Positions 26,671-37,064 are shown, counted from the first letter of the stretch. The stretch is 64,000 nt of DNA from Gilliamella sp. Choc4-2 (GCF_001690355.1 NZ_LZHG01000060.1:62001-126000); one strand, 5' to 3'. Notes: a model not told the origin generated them from the sequence alone. Numbers and translations: made by a program.

Positions 26671-27341
26671 TTTATACCTAGTTGATTAAGCGCTTCTTGA
26701 GCTGCGGCTTGTTCTGCTTTACGGCGGCTCAAACCACGACCTAAATATTCATGTTTGTCATTTTCGATTTTACATTGGATTAAGAATTCTTGTTCGTGGT
26801 TATCGCCTGTCACTTCAAGAATTAGATAACATGGTCTTTCATGATGTATACCTTGTAAATATTCCTGTAAACGTGTTTTAGCATCTTTTTGTTTGATGCC
26901 TGGTTTTATCTCTTTTAATCGAGTTTGGTACCAAGATAAAATTAATCGACGTACATTTTCAATATTACTATCTAAATAAATAGCACCAATAATGGCTTCG
27001 ACAGCATCCGATATTATTGATTCTCGACGATATCCGCCGCTTTTTAATTCACCTTGACCAAGAATTAGGTGATCACCCAATTTGAAGTTAATGCCAATTT
27101 CCGCTAGCGTTTGACCACAAACTAAACTTGCTCGCATTTGGCTTAAATCACCTTCATCTTGCTGGGTGAAACGGTGGAAAAGCTCATCTGCAATAACAAA
27201 GCTTAATATTGAATCCCCTAAAAATTCCAATCGTTCATTATGTGATTTATTAGCACTGCGATGAGTCAGTGCTAGTTCTAATAATGAAATGTTTTGGAAC
27301 TGATAACCTATTGATTGTTGAATTTGAATAAATTTTTTCAT
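26667..27341 (-). CDS. rnc: Ribonuclease III
   Basis: RNase III cuts double-stranded RNA in rRNA precursors and structured leaders. The 224-residue protein has the catalytic signature [20 protein letters not shown] near residue 35, the second acidic cluster [15 protein letters not shown], and a C-terminal double-stranded RNA-binding domain ending [18 protein letters not shown]. It lies between lepB and era. The pnp leader hairpin at 50998-51040 in this window is a plausible substrate. Confidence 0.97.
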   Translation of the reverse strand: MKKFIQIQQSIGYQFQNISLLELALTHRSANKSHNERLEFLGDSILSFVIADELFHRFTQQDEGDLSQMRASLVCGQTLAEIGINFKLGDHLILGQGELKSGGYRRESIISDAVEAIIGAIYLDSNIENVRRLILSWYQTRLKEIKPGIKQKDAKTRLQEYLQGIHHERPCYLILEVTGDNHEQEFLIQCKIENDKHEYLGRGLSRRKAEQAAAQEALNQLGIK

Positions 27342-27353
27342 AATTGTGATAGC

Positions 27354-28355
27354 TTAGTGTATACCACCAATCTGGCTAAAGCGGATGCCTGTCGGCCATT
27401 CATTAGGTTGTTTTTCAAAGCTCATCCATATTGCTACCGCTTTACCAACAAAGTTTGATTCAGGAACAAAGCCAAAATAGCGACTGTCGCCACTATTGTC
27501 ACGATTATCACCCATCATAAAGTAATGCCCTTGAGGTACTACCCATGTAGCTATCGGCTGTCCTTTTTGGTGATAGAAATAATTAGGATCTTCATAAGTT
27601 CCTTGTGTAATTAAGATATCATGCACCTTGTTACCTAATGTTTCTTGCCGTATTTTCATGTTAAAAGTGATTAATGAATCAGAATCGGTGATCCCTCTAT
27701 CTTTATACTGTTGTAAGGTATAAAAATTAGGGTTGGATTTAGATCGTTGATGTACTTCTTTCCAATTGCTTTGTCGTAATTCACTATAGTGTAAATCAAG
27801 AGGTTCTTCCTTTTGGGCTGTGCAATTGGTATCGTTTATTTGGCAAGCCGGATAAACAATAACTTTTTTCTCTTTTACAAGATAGACAATTTTGTCACCA
27901 GGTAATCCAACAACACGCTTAATTAAATCTAATTGGGATCCATCAGGGTGTTTGAACACAGCAACATCCCCACGTTTTGGATGACCAGTTGAAATTAATA
28001 CTGTATTAGTTATAGGATCGCGTAATCCATAGGAATATTTTTGAACTGCAATAAAATCCCCAATTAATAACGTTTGCATCATTGAACCAGACGGAATTTG
28101 GAAAGGTTCAATTAAAAATGAGCGTATGATAAATACCACAAAAAGTACAGGGAAAAATGAAGCTAAGTTTTCAATCCAACCTTTAGGCTTGCCAACTTCA
28201 GCAAGTATTTTTCCATCAATGTCTCCATTACATTGTTTACGAACTTCTTCAACTTTTCGTTGGCGAGCAGGTTTCCATTTATATTTTTCTAGAACCCAAA
28301 ATATTCCTGTAATGAATGTTGCTAATGTTAATATGATGGCAAATGTTCCAGCCAT
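27354..28355 (-). CDS. lepB: Signal peptidase I
   Basis: LepB removes signal peptides from exported proteins at the periplasmic face of the inner membrane. The 333-residue protein has two N-terminal membrane segments (about 5-22 and 59-77), the catalytic serine in PSGSMMQTLLIGDF and the catalytic lysine in DLIKRVVGLPGD, followed by the GDNRDNSGDSRYFG box. A periplasmic insertion with two cysteines (about 170-180) resembles the E. coli enzyme. It lies 24 nt after lepA. Confidence 0.97.
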   Translation of the reverse strand: MAGTFAIILTLATFITGIFWVLEKYKWKPARQRKVEEVRKQCNGDIDGKILAEVGKPKGWIENLASFFPVLFVVFIIRSFLIEPFQIPSGSMMQTLLIGDFIAVQKYSYGLRDPITNTVLISTGHPKRGDVAVFKHPDGSQLDLIKRVVGLPGDKIVYLVKEKKVIVYPACQINDTNCTAQKEEPLDLHYSELRQSNWKEVHQRSKSNPNFYTLQQYKDRGITDSDSLITFNMKIRQETLGNKVHDILITQGTYEDPNYFYHQKGQPIATWVVPQGHYFMMGDNRDNSGDSRYFGFVPESNFVGKAVAIWMSFEKQPNEWPTGIRFSQIGGIH

Positions 28356-28379
28356 TTTTATTCCTCTTTAACTGATTTA

Positions 28380-30176
28380 TTAATCTTTACCGACATGCAA
28401 AATAGCTAAAAACGCTTCTTGTGGTAATTCAACATTACCAATTTGTTTCATGCGTTTTTTACCTTCTTTTTGCTTCTGTAAAAGCTTTTTCTTACGACTT
28501 ACATCACCGCCATAACATTTGGCTAATACGTTTTTACGCAACTGTTTAACCGTTGAACGGGCAATAATATGATTTCCGATAGCTGCCTGAATAGCTATAT
28601 CAAACTGTTGGCGTGGAATAAGATCTTTCATTTTTTCAACTAATTCTCGTCCACGATAAGGCGCATTGTCTTTGTGCGTAATTAATGCCAACGCATCTAC
28701 ACGCTCGCCGTTAATCAATACATCTAATCTTACCATGTCAGACGCTTGGAAACGTTTGAAACCATAGTCTAACGAAGCATACCCACGAGAGGTTGATTTG
28801 AGTTTGTCAAAGAAATCTAAAACAACTTCTGTCATTGGAATTTCATACGTTAAAGCAACTTGATTACCATGATAAACCATGTGAGTTTGTACACCACGTT
28901 TTTCTACACATAATGTTATCACATTTCCTAAGTAAGTTTGTGGGACTAAAATGTTACATTCAGCAATCGGTTCTCGTAATTCTTGAATATTGTTGACCGC
29001 AGGTAGTTTAGCCGGGCTATCCACATAAATAATGTCATTTGATGTCGTTAGTACTTCATAAACAACCGTTGGTGCTGTAGTGATTAGGTCGAGATTATAC
29101 TCACGTTCTAGACGCTCTTGAATAATTTCCATATGCAGTAAGCCAAGGAAGCCACATCTAAAGCCAAAACCTAATGCGCCTGAATTCTCTGGCTCATAAA
29201 AGAGTGAAGCATCGTTTAAACTTAATTTTCCAAGTGCATCTCGAAATGCTTCATAATCATCCGAGCTCGTTGGGAATAAACCTGCGTAAACCTGCGGTTT
29301 TACTTTTTTGAACCCTGGTAATGGTTTTTCAGCAGGTGTTTTTGCAGAGGTTAAAGTATCGCCCACAGGTGCACCCAAAATATCTTTGATTGCACAAACA
29401 ACCCAGCCAACTTCACCACATCGTAAGCAGTTTTTATCAACTTGTTTAGGTGTGAAAATACCAATTCTATCAACGTTATAAGTCATGCCTGTGCTCATAA
29501 CTTTGATTTTGTCACCTTTATGTAATTCGCCATTTTTAATACGAATTAATGAAACAACACCCAAATAGTTGTCAAACCATGAGTCAATGATCAGCGCTTG
29601 TAGTGGAGCGTTTGAATCCCCTTTTGGCGCTGGAATGTCACTCACCAATTGTTCAAGTACTTCAATTACACCTATGCCTGTTTTAGCAGAACATCGCACC
29701 GCATTAGAGGCATCAATACCAACAATATCTTCAATTTCAGCAGCCACACGATCAGGTTCAGCAGCAGGTAAATCAATTTTATTAAGAACAGGCACCACTT
29801 CAAGATTCATGTCTAAGGCTGTATAACAGTTTGCTAATGTTTGCGCCTCAACCCCTTGACCTGCATCAACCACTAATAATGCACCTTCACAAGCTGCTAG
29901 CGATCGTGAAACTTCATATGAGAAGTCAACATGACCAGGTGTATCAATGAAATTCAGCTGATATGTTTCACCATTTTTAGCCTGATAATCTAATGTTACG
30001 CTTTGCGCTTTAATTGTAATTCCACGCTCACGTTCTAAATCCATGGAGTCTAGCACTTGTGCTTCCATTTCACGATCAGAAAGCCCACCACAAATCTGTA
30101 TTATGCGGTCTGAAAGTGTTGATTTCCCATGGTCAATATGGGCAATAATTGAAAAATTGCGGATATTTTTATTCAT
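28380..30176 (-). CDS. lepA: Elongation factor 4 (LepA)
   Basis: EF4 is a ribosomal GTPase that influences back-translocation and initiation. The 598-residue protein has G1 [37 protein letters not shown]-like domains and the EF4-specific C-terminal domain ending in [19 protein letters not shown]. It is the first gene of lepA-lepB-rnc-era and follows rseB by 136 nt, without the rseC gene that intervenes in E. coli. Confidence 0.97.
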   Translation of the reverse strand: MNKNIRNFSIIAHIDHGKSTLSDRIIQICGGLSDREMEAQVLDSMDLERERGITIKAQSVTLDYQAKNGETYQLNFIDTPGHVDFSYEVSRSLAACEGALLVVDAGQGVEAQTLANCYTALDMNLEVVPVLNKIDLPAAEPDRVAAEIEDIVGIDASNAVRCSAKTGIGVIEVLEQLVSDIPAPKGDSNAPLQALIIDSWFDNYLGVVSLIRIKNGELHKGDKIKVMSTGMTYNVDRIGIFTPKQVDKNCLRCGEVGWVVCAIKDILGAPVGDTLTSAKTPAEKPLPGFKKVKPQVYAGLFPTSSDDYEAFRDALGKLSLNDASLFYEPENSGALGFGFRCGFLGLLHMEIIQERLEREYNLDLITTAPTVVYEVLTTSNDIIYVDSPAKLPAVNNIQELREPIAECNILVPQTYLGNVITLCVEKRGVQTHMVYHGNQVALTYEIPMTEVVLDFFDKLKSTSRGYASLDYGFKRFQASDMVRLDVLINGERVDALALITHKDNAPYRGRELVEKMKDLIPRQQFDIAIQAAIGNHIIARSTVKQLRKNVLAKCYGGDVSRKKKLLQKQKEGKKRMKQIGNVELPQEAFLAILHVGKD

Positions 30177-30235
30177 ATCAATAAATTATAATCTGTATTT
30201 TTGTTATAAAAAGTTAACGATTTAAATGCCATTTG

Positions 30236-30256
30236 ATTATAAATAGTATTTATAAT
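30236..30256. repeat. AT-only inverted repeat between rseB and lepA
   Basis: ATTATAAAT AGT ATTTATAAT is a perfect 9-bp palindrome with a 3-nt loop in the 136-bp gap after rseB. It has no GC pair and no clean T-run; it may weakly punctuate the rpoE operon or be a regulator site. Confidence 0.3.
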
Positions 30257-30312
30257 GATAACGAAGTCAGAAAAAGTAGCATTTTACACATTTATCACTA
30301 CTAAGCATAGCG

Positions 30313-31284
30313 TTATCGAGAATTTTGCGCTGATTTCTCGACAATATTTTGCGCAATACGCTCAATGGTTGTGCGTGGCAAATTACCAATAATAATAATA
30401 TTTTTTTGCCCAATATTTGTTGAAAAAACAGTTCGACCACCTTGCTGTATAAATTGATTTGATTGGCTTGTTTTTTCAGGCGATACATTAACTGTAAATG
30501 AGAAAACACCATCAGAAAATAATTTAGTTTCTATATCAGAATTGTAAAAATTAACATTGTAGGCTGCAATTTCTTTGAAACCTTTTGGTAACCAAGCTAG
30601 TTGCCATGCTTCTAGTACGTCGCCCTCTTTTTGTATTGATAATAATATGGGATATGTTCGTGTATCGATATAATCATTAATTTTGTTTTTATCAAAATTT
30701 AAATCAAGATCCACAACTTTTAATTGGCTAATAATTTCACTATGCTGGTCTAATAAGTCTATTCGAAGCGGTAAATAAATTTCATCGTCAATCCAAAAAA
30801 CATAGCTATAACGATCTTTGTCTTTGGCTATCATTTTAACTAGTTGAACACTTCGATTCGCTGTTCTGGTTTTTCCCAATAATGTAAAATCATAAACATC
30901 AATCAGTTTACTGAAATTGTTATAAATTACATCCGGAAATGCTTCAAGAATTCGAGGACTGGTTATAGAAAAAGAAGCGCTGTCTGGTTGGAAATAACTA
31001 GTAATATTATCATGCAAAATAATTTCTTTCGCTGAACCTTCAAGATAAAGTAACATCGCTTTAATGTCGTTTTTTTTCGTTGCACCTAAATGTGTATATT
31101 CATAGGTGGTAACATACTGATTTTTCTCTTGCGATAGAAAATGAATTTGATAATTTTGAGTTTGCACAGCCTTATTCATTTTGTTTAGTAGGCTGAGGGC
31201 CTCATCATAATCCATTGCATTAGCAACTAGGGAGAATAATATCAGAAACAAAGTGACAATATAATATCGACTCTTTTTAATCAT
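30313..31284 (-). CDS. rseB: Sigma-E regulatory protein RseB
   Basis: RseB is the periplasmic protein that binds RseA, protects it from DegS and senses lipopolysaccharide intermediates. The 323-residue protein has a signal peptide (MIKKSRYYIVTLFLILFSLV...ANA), an N-terminal lipoprotein-carrier-like domain and a C-terminal MucB/RseB domain (LPKGFKEIA, FSDGVFSFTVNVS). The ATG at 31284 is preferred to one at 31314 because it has an AGG ribosome site and gives a compact signal peptide. It follows rseA by a short gap. Confidence 0.93.
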   Translation of the reverse strand: MIKKSRYYIVTLFLILFSLVANAMDYDEALSLLNKMNKAVQTQNYQIHFLSQEKNQYVTTYEYTHLGATKKNDIKAMLLYLEGSAKEIILHDNITSYFQPDSASFSITSPRILEAFPDVIYNNFSKLIDVYDFTLLGKTRTANRSVQLVKMIAKDKDRYSYVFWIDDEIYLPLRIDLLDQHSEIISQLKVVDLDLNFDKNKINDYIDTRTYPILLSIQKEGDVLEAWQLAWLPKGFKEIAAYNVNFYNSDIETKLFSDGVFSFTVNVSPEKTSQSNQFIQQGGRTVFSTNIGQKNIIIIGNLPRTTIERIAQNIVEKSAQNSR

Positions 31285-31320
31285 TAGTAAACCTGAATTA
31301 AATATTAATCTCATTTCGGG

Positions 31321-31881
31321 TTAACGTGCGTTCAGTCTTTTTTGTAGTTCATAATCTTGTACAAGTAATCGGATTTTATCATATTGTCTTTTTTCAAGTA
31401 ATAACTGTTCGTTTGATTGTTGTATACCACCAACTGGAGCAACATTAACACCAAAAGGAACTGTGTTTAATGTCGGTACGCCATGATTACTTTCAGATTT
31501 GCCTTGTTGATACTGTACTCCTGCAATAATGGCTAAGGTAACACAAGCAGCAAGTCCTACTTGACCTACTTTTGATATGACATCTTTAATACGTATCCAA
31601 AGTAAGCTTTCAGTTTTTGGAATAGAAACTTGATTCGGATTAGGTTGGTTATCTAACTGATCATATAAATTTTCATTAGCAACTGCTTGTGCAACTTGAT
31701 TAGAAATGTCTAGAGTTAATGAGCTACTATGCAGTGCACCTCGCATGACATCTCGTACAATATGGTAACGGTGCCAGCATGATTGTAAACTTACATCTTT
31801 TGATATTTCATCCATAATCTGTTGGTCTGTAAGTTGGTCATCCATAAGTAGTGAAAGTTGTTCTTTCTGTTCTGTTCGCAT
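31321..31881 (-). CDS. rseA: Anti-sigma-E factor RseA
   Basis: RseA is the inner-membrane anti-sigma factor that holds RpoE until sequential proteolysis by DegS and RseP. The 186-residue product has a cytoplasmic N-terminus (KEQLSLLMDDQ...CWHRYHIVRDVMRG) matching the sigma-binding domain, one membrane segment at about 102-120 (VGLAACVTLAIIAGV) and a periplasmic tail ending VQDYELQKRLNAR. The ATG at 31881 is chosen over 31914 because it has an AAGG ribosome site and aligns with homologues. Confidence 0.92.
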   Translation of the reverse strand: MRTEQKEQLSLLMDDQLTDQQIMDEISKDVSLQSCWHRYHIVRDVMRGALHSSSLTLDISNQVAQAVANENLYDQLDNQPNPNQVSIPKTESLLWIRIKDVISKVGQVGLAACVTLAIIAGVQYQQGKSESNHGVPTLNTVPFGVNVAPVGGIQQSNEQLLLEKRQYDKIRLLVQDYELQKRLNAR

Positions 31882-31930
31882 AGTAGATACCTTAAAATTT
31901 ATGACTACTCTCAATCAATTTTTATTTCCA

Positions 31931-32503
31931 TTAACTAATTAATGGTTTAATTTTTTCATCAATCGCATCTCTTGCTCTAAAAATGCGTGATCTCACTGTT
32001 CCAATCGGTGTATCCATAATTTCGGCAATCTCCTCATAACTTAATCCTTCAATTTCACGCAGTGTAATTGCAATCCTTAAATCATCAGGCAATGATTCAA
32101 TTGCTGCAAATACCGTCTTTTTGATTTCTTCTGAAAGCGCTAAATTTTCGGGATCATCAGGATCCCTAAGAGAATCTGCACCTTCATAACTTTCGGCCTC
32201 ATTAGCATCGATGTCAGATAACGGCGGCCTGCGACCTTGAGAAGTTAAGTAATTCTTTGCTGTATTTACTGCAATTCGGTATAACCAAGTGTAAAAAACA
32301 CTTTCTCCCTTAAATAGACTTAAAGAGCGATAAGCCTTAATAAAGGTTTCTTGCACAACATCAGGGACTTCAGAAGCAAGTACATAACGAGAAACCAAAT
32401 GAGCCAATTTACTTTGATAACGTATTACAAGTAAATTGAACGCATTTTTATCTCCACTTAATACACGAGCAACCAATACTTGATCTGTTACTTGCTCCCC
32501 CAT
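31931..32503 (-). CDS. rpoE: RNA polymerase sigma factor RpoE (sigma-E)
   Basis: Sigma-E directs the response to misfolded outer-membrane proteins. The 190-residue protein has ECF sigma domain 2 (region 2 with DVVQETFIKAYRSL...FYTWLYRIAVNTAKNYL) and domain 4 (LREIEGLSYEEIAEIMDTPIGTVRSRIFRAR), and retains the GRRPP linker. Its own upstream region carries an exact sigma-E promoter, so it is autoregulated. Organised as rpoE-rseA-rseB without rseC. Confidence 0.97.
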   Translation of the reverse strand: MGEQVTDQVLVARVLSGDKNAFNLLVIRYQSKLAHLVSRYVLASEVPDVVQETFIKAYRSLSLFKGESVFYTWLYRIAVNTAKNYLTSQGRRPPLSDIDANEAESYEGADSLRDPDDPENLALSEEIKKTVFAAIESLPDDLRIAITLREIEGLSYEEIAEIMDTPIGTVRSRIFRARDAIDEKIKPLIS

Positions 32504-32566
32504 TAAAGGCCATTCCTCATTATGTTAATAACTGCTAGCTGACCCAAAATATGTGCACACATACAG

Positions 32567-32594
32567 TTAGATTCTTAAAATTTAAAAAAGTTCC
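32567..32594 (-). promoter_or_regulatory. Sigma-E-dependent promoter of rpoE
   Basis: On the minus strand GGAACTT (32594-32588) and TCTAA (32571-32567) are separated by exactly 16 bases, an exact match to the sigma-E consensus. A start near 32560 leaves a leader of about 57 nt before the rpoE ATG. It implies positive autoregulation of rpoE-rseA-rseB. Confidence 0.85.
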
Positions 32595-32712
32595 AATATT
32601 TTAATAGAAAATTAATTTTTTTTTCTGTTTAAAATAGAACTGCCCTATTTTTATTTGAATTAATAATTGATTTTATGATATTTTTCATATTTATATCACT
32701 TTTAGTGATCAT

Positions 32713-35184
32713 CTAATTCAATAAAAAGATCTCACGTTTACCAACATCATTATAGGTGATTTGGTAAAATTGAGGTAGATTAAAATTAACAGAGCTGCTT
32801 GTAGTAAACGTAAAACGATCATCAGATAAAACATAAAAATCATTGATATCTTTGACCATATTTTCTTTTGTGCCATTGCAATTGCGATAAATTTCTACTT
32901 GGTTGTGTTCATTTAATATATAAAGATCAAAACCTGAATTGGTATCTTCAAAAAAGAATTGGATAATACCTTCATAAGCAACACTGTCAATTTCTTTGGG
33001 TAATTCATCAGTTTCATCTAGTATATTCAATGGACGACCTTGAACTTTATTATTTGATACCGCACCATAAAAATCAACCGCATTTTCGAACTGATGAAAC
33101 GAAACACCTAAGCGTTCAAAAAAAAGATACCACGAAGATCCATCAATTCTTAACGGTTTTACTTGTGTGAAATTATTTTGTGTTGTAGTTAAACGAAGTT
33201 CAATACATTCATCCATTAATTTTTTTATTTGCTGTTTAATTTCTATACTTAGATATTTACTGTAGCAAAAAATTTCAATAGGATTAGGTAAATCAGCATC
33301 TTTATGCATTCGATTTAGTAATGTTTTAATGGCTTCTAGTACACATAACGATCCACTAAAATGCAATACACGTATTTCATTCCATGAATTTCTATAAAGT
33401 AGATCAATTGATCCTACTAAGCTAAGCTCTTTTTTACCATAATTTAAAACATTTTTACTAATTTCATATTCTAATTCTAAATTGGAACTTGGATCATTTT
33501 CTAAATTTAAAATAATAGCTAAATGGCGAATTTCGCAAGGACCATATAACTGTTCTTCTGTAGCTGCGGGCACTATAATTGGGAAATATTCTTTTAGATC
33601 GCTAATGAACCGGTTGATTTTTGAATTATCTCTATCATCTGCATCATGATAATAAAATTCGGTTGTATCAGAAATTAAACCATTAAAATAACACCAACTT
33701 ATTAGTTTAACAAGATATTTACTGTATTCTAGATATTGATGCCCTAATATTGATTCCAATACTGGTTTTTGATTATAAACATACCAGCCAGCTCGATTTA
33801 TTCGGTCTTCTTTTACATGGATAAATGTTAACACTTCTTCTTGTAAGTCATTGGAAATATTAAGTTTTAATGTTGTTATTTTACCTGGCAAAACTTCAAA
33901 AGAAGCATACAATTTACGCGTTAAAATAGCTAAGTCTTGTGGGCTAATTAATGAATCTAAATTATTTCGGCGACCAAAATTTAGTAAATTACGATAACCT
34001 GTCATCATTGTGTGCAAAAGTATTTCATGCATTTCGCGGACAGATTGAATTTTCCATGTATTACTTGCATCTAACTTTGTAATTCGCTGTTCACTCCAAT
34101 TCCATTTTTTAACTAGATTATTTAATACATCTCGACGCCATGAAGCAGCTTTATTAGGTTGAGATAATTTTTCATTGACTTTTAAGTAAAAACAGTTTCG
34201 TATTAATTCCAATCTCTCAAGATCTTTAATTTCGATTAAATATTTTGTGATCCTGTCTAAAAGCATATAATAAGAATCTAAATAAATATTTTTCTTAGTT
34301 TCAGATTTTTGTATACATTCTCTCATTTCATAAGCGATCGGCCTATTTTCTGGATAGCTCCATGAATAGGCTTCGAGCAATAATGTTTTAAGCACCGCTT
34401 TAAAAGGAGAATCAATACTTTTATAAAGCTGCCACAAGCATGCTCCGAAATACTCTTCTGCTGATAATCCGGTTAATGGTCCAAAATCAATCCATTCTTC
34501 ACGATTTACTAATTTTAGTTCAACTAAGGCGTTAACGCATTGCTCATACGTTGGGTGACTTACGTTATTTATTGTTAAATTATAAGGCACCGCAAACCAT
34601 AATAGGTATTTACCGGCTAAAAGGTTTGCGGTACGATAAAATTCTTCAAGTAACAAAATATGTTGTGCTGATCCACAGTTTTCTCCCATTAAACATTCAT
34701 GATGTTTATTAACGAACCGATCAGCATTTACAACAAAGAGTGTTAGTTTTACTTGTTGTTTTTCCGCCCATTGTTCTACTAAACGACATTTCTGTAGTAA
34801 CGTTTGTTTTCGACTTTCTGATAAATTATTTTCAATACATATCCAAATGTCTAGATCAGACTGAACAGATTGACCAATGGAACAAGTACTACCCATTGAA
34901 TATAATGCTGATATTTCTGATTTGGCTGCATTTGCTGTAGGAATAAAACCAAAATCATTTTTAAGTTGTTTTTCAATTTCATGAGGTAGATGATAATAAG
35001 CTATACCATGGGGTGTATCTTCATTAATGTACCCAGGTATTTTGGGATCATGAAAATGAAAAATAGCTGGTAACAACGAAAAAACGTATTGAAATTCAGC
35101 TGACATTCCAATCAAAGCTCGTTCATACTTTAGATTGGCTAGATCTTTAAGTTCTTTTTTTATGTTACTAATATTATATAGCAT
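32713..35184 (-). CDS. cyaA: Class I adenylate cyclase
   Basis: CyaA makes cAMP from ATP for CRP-dependent carbon catabolite control and is stimulated by phosphorylated IIA-glucose. The 823-residue protein matches the E. coli enzyme throughout: catalytic half with MGSTCSIGQSVQSDLDIWICI, GENCGSAQHILLLEEFYRTA and LSAEEYFGACLWQLYKSIDSP, and regulatory half with CEIRHLAIILNLE and NSWNEIRVLHFSG. It ends about 25 residues earlier than the 848-residue E. coli protein. The ATG at 35184 aligns with the homologue start but has no clear ribosome site; in-frame TTG (35217) and GTG (35214) also exist. Poor initiation is a known trait of enterobacterial cyaA. Confidence 0.93.
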   Translation of the reverse strand: MLYNISNIKKELKDLANLKYERALIGMSAEFQYVFSLLPAIFHFHDPKIPGYINEDTPHGIAYYHLPHEIEKQLKNDFGFIPTANAAKSEISALYSMGSTCSIGQSVQSDLDIWICIENNLSESRKQTLLQKCRLVEQWAEKQQVKLTLFVVNADRFVNKHHECLMGENCGSAQHILLLEEFYRTANLLAGKYLLWFAVPYNLTINNVSHPTYEQCVNALVELKLVNREEWIDFGPLTGLSAEEYFGACLWQLYKSIDSPFKAVLKTLLLEAYSWSYPENRPIAYEMRECIQKSETKKNIYLDSYYMLLDRITKYLIEIKDLERLELIRNCFYLKVNEKLSQPNKAASWRRDVLNNLVKKWNWSEQRITKLDASNTWKIQSVREMHEILLHTMMTGYRNLLNFGRRNNLDSLISPQDLAILTRKLYASFEVLPGKITTLKLNISNDLQEEVLTFIHVKEDRINRAGWYVYNQKPVLESILGHQYLEYSKYLVKLISWCYFNGLISDTTEFYYHDADDRDNSKINRFISDLKEYFPIIVPAATEEQLYGPCEIRHLAIILNLENDPSSNLELEYEISKNVLNYGKKELSLVGSIDLLYRNSWNEIRVLHFSGSLCVLEAIKTLLNRMHKDADLPNPIEIFCYSKYLSIEIKQQIKKLMDECIELRLTTTQNNFTQVKPLRIDGSSWYLFFERLGVSFHQFENAVDFYGAVSNNKVQGRPLNILDETDELPKEIDSVAYEGIIQFFFEDTNSGFDLYILNEHNQVEIYRNCNGTKENMVKDINDFYVLSDDRFTFTTSSSVNFNLPQFYQITYNDVGKREIFLLN

Positions 35185-36209
35185 AGCATTATTTAGATAA
35201 AACAGGTGTACCACCAACGGACGGCAATCAATCTAACACTTTATAACTAGAAGGTAAATAGACTAAAAATTTTTAATATCTATAAATTAAGTTATTATTC
35301 ACAATAATTGTAAAATTATTAAACAGTTTAATAACATTAATTTTGTTAAATATGTTGATAATAAAGCATCTGTTTTATTATCAATAGTAAGTTTCGATGA
35401 ACAATTGCAATTATTATTTTAATTAAGACAAAAGATACTACAAAGGTAACTCAGTGGTATCTGTTTACTAAGTAGATATCTAGAATCAATCAATATTACA
35501 TTTGATATATGATTAAAGGAGAAATAATTAAGTCGTTGGCTCTACCAATAAAGCAAATCATAATATTAGATCAATGAAATTAATGTATCACATCATGAGC
35601 AAAGATCACCTATCTTTTTATGGGGGGCTCTAATTCTTTCAATTTTGAATACTATATAACTAAATCTATGTGAATTTGAAAACTGATTTACTATATGGAT
35701 TAGCTTGTTTTACAAATACTCTATTAATTTAATTGATTGCTTAACCGAAAAGTTGAATGAAGAAAAAGATCTGATTATTCATTTTATTTTTATCATTATG
35801 AATGATTATATTATTTAGGATATAACAGCCTAAACATTAAATGTTTTTATCACAGCTACTGCTAACTTAGCTTTTTTGATTCATTTGACTTTAATAATAA
35901 ATTTTATAGGTACGCAAAATAAAACAGAGTTTTTTAACAACCTGTTGCGTATTTAACTACTAATACTGTAGAATGATGCTGCATTTCGAAATTCTTTGAG
36001 TATCACGCAACAATTCTTTTATGTATAACAAGTTGTTTAATTATCTTTCATTAACAACTTTATGTTCGAACGCTTTTAATAAGCAGAAAATAGACAAACA
36101 TCTGAGCATTCTTTCAGATTGCTATAGTATCTAGAAATTGACACTTCATCTGCCCGTTAAGTAAGCGTTACATATTGATTTAAATCACTTAAAAACAAAG
36201 GGTACTAAA
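35185..36209. other. About 1 kb gene-free divergent region
   Basis: The region lies between divergent cyaA (-) and the DUF1471 gene (+). It must hold both promoters, but I could not assign them, and I see no full CRP palindrome. Only very short ORFs occur. It is strongly AT-rich. No tRNA or strong hairpin was found. Confidence 0.4.
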
Positions 36210-37010
36210 ATGAAACATTCCAAGAAATTATCTTTTACATTAGTTGCATTATTATCTTTTCCCGTAGTAAATCTTTATGCTGCAGAACCATTAACAGCAA
36301 AAGAAAGTAGTAATTTGGTACCAATGAAAGAAATCTCAGTAACAGGCAATTATTTACAAGCAGAAAACGCAGCTGATGATATTTCAAGAATAGCAGATGA
36401 AGCTGGCGCTAAATATTATCATATAACAGCTATTGAAAATGCTACTACTACAGATTCCGCTGATTTAGCTGTTGTTTACGCTGATATTTATCAATCAAAT
36501 GCGCCAATCACATTAAAAAAAGATGAAACAACTTATAACGGAATTGTGGCATATGAACGCAATAAAGCACTTTATTATTTACCATTTGAAATTGTTAAAT
36601 TTAAAGGCAATTTCAATAATACTTCTGAAATTACTAACGAAGCAAGTAAAATAGCTGCCGAGAAAAATGCTTATGCATTTTACATTACATCCATTACTTC
36701 AGCTAATTTACAAAATCTGGCGCAAGATGTGGAGGTAGCTTTATATAAAAAAGATGCCCCTATAAGAGATTATATTGTTACTAAGGCGATTGAAGGCGAA
36801 GATGCATATGAGTTAAGTAGTGATGCATTCAAAATTATGAAACCTTATAACACAATTAGTTTCCATGGGGTATTTAATAATACTTCTGAAATAAGCTCTG
36901 CTTCACAAAAGCATGCCATTGCTAATGGGGCTCATTTTTATTATGTTAAAGAAGTTACATCAAATGCTGCAGGCACTGCTCAAACTGTATTTGTGAATTT
37001 ATATAAATAA
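36210..37010 (+). CDS. Secreted YdgH-like protein with three DUF1471 repeats
   Basis: A 266-residue periplasmic protein: signal peptide to about residue 25 (LYAAEPL), then three DUF1471 (YdgH/BhsA/McbA) units with the recurring pattern ...xGxFxNTSEI...A...AhFYYI... at about 41-100, 130-185 and 212-266. The last two repeats share FNNTSEI exactly. E. coli YdgH has the same three-domain build and YdgH-family proteins are linked to envelope stress and biofilm, but the molecular role is not established. It is monocistronic with an AAAGGG ribosome site. A strong hairpin follows at 37029. Confidence 0.85.
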   Translation: MKHSKKLSFTLVALLSFPVVNLYAAEPLTAKESSNLVPMKEISVTGNYLQAENAADDISRIADEAGAKYYHITAIENATTTDSADLAVVYADIYQSNAPITLKKDETTYNGIVAYERNKALYYLPFEIVKFKGNFNNTSEITNEASKIAAEKNAYAFYITSITSANLQNLAQDVEVALYKKDAPIRDYIVTKAIEGEDAYELSSDAFKIMKPYNTISFHGVFNNTSEISSASQKHAIANGAHFYYVKEVTSNAAGTAQTVFVNLYK

Positions 37011-37028
37011 TGTTATTGCAATAGTAAT

Positions 37029-37064
37029 TTTCCACGTGTGAAATCATTTATGATCACGTGGAAA
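37029..37064 (+). terminator. Hairpin after the DUF1471 gene
   Basis: TTTCCACGTG and CACGTGGAAA are perfect 10-bp complements around a 16-nt loop that itself contains ATCAT/ATGAT. It lies 18 nt after the stop. There is no T-run on the plus strand, so it may be a 3' stabilising or partly Rho-aided terminator. Confidence 0.5.

Noticed and set aside
35218-35400. Possible CRP site upstream of cyaA around a TTCACAATAATTGTAAA segment
   Set aside because: Only one half-site resembles the consensus; the other half is poor.
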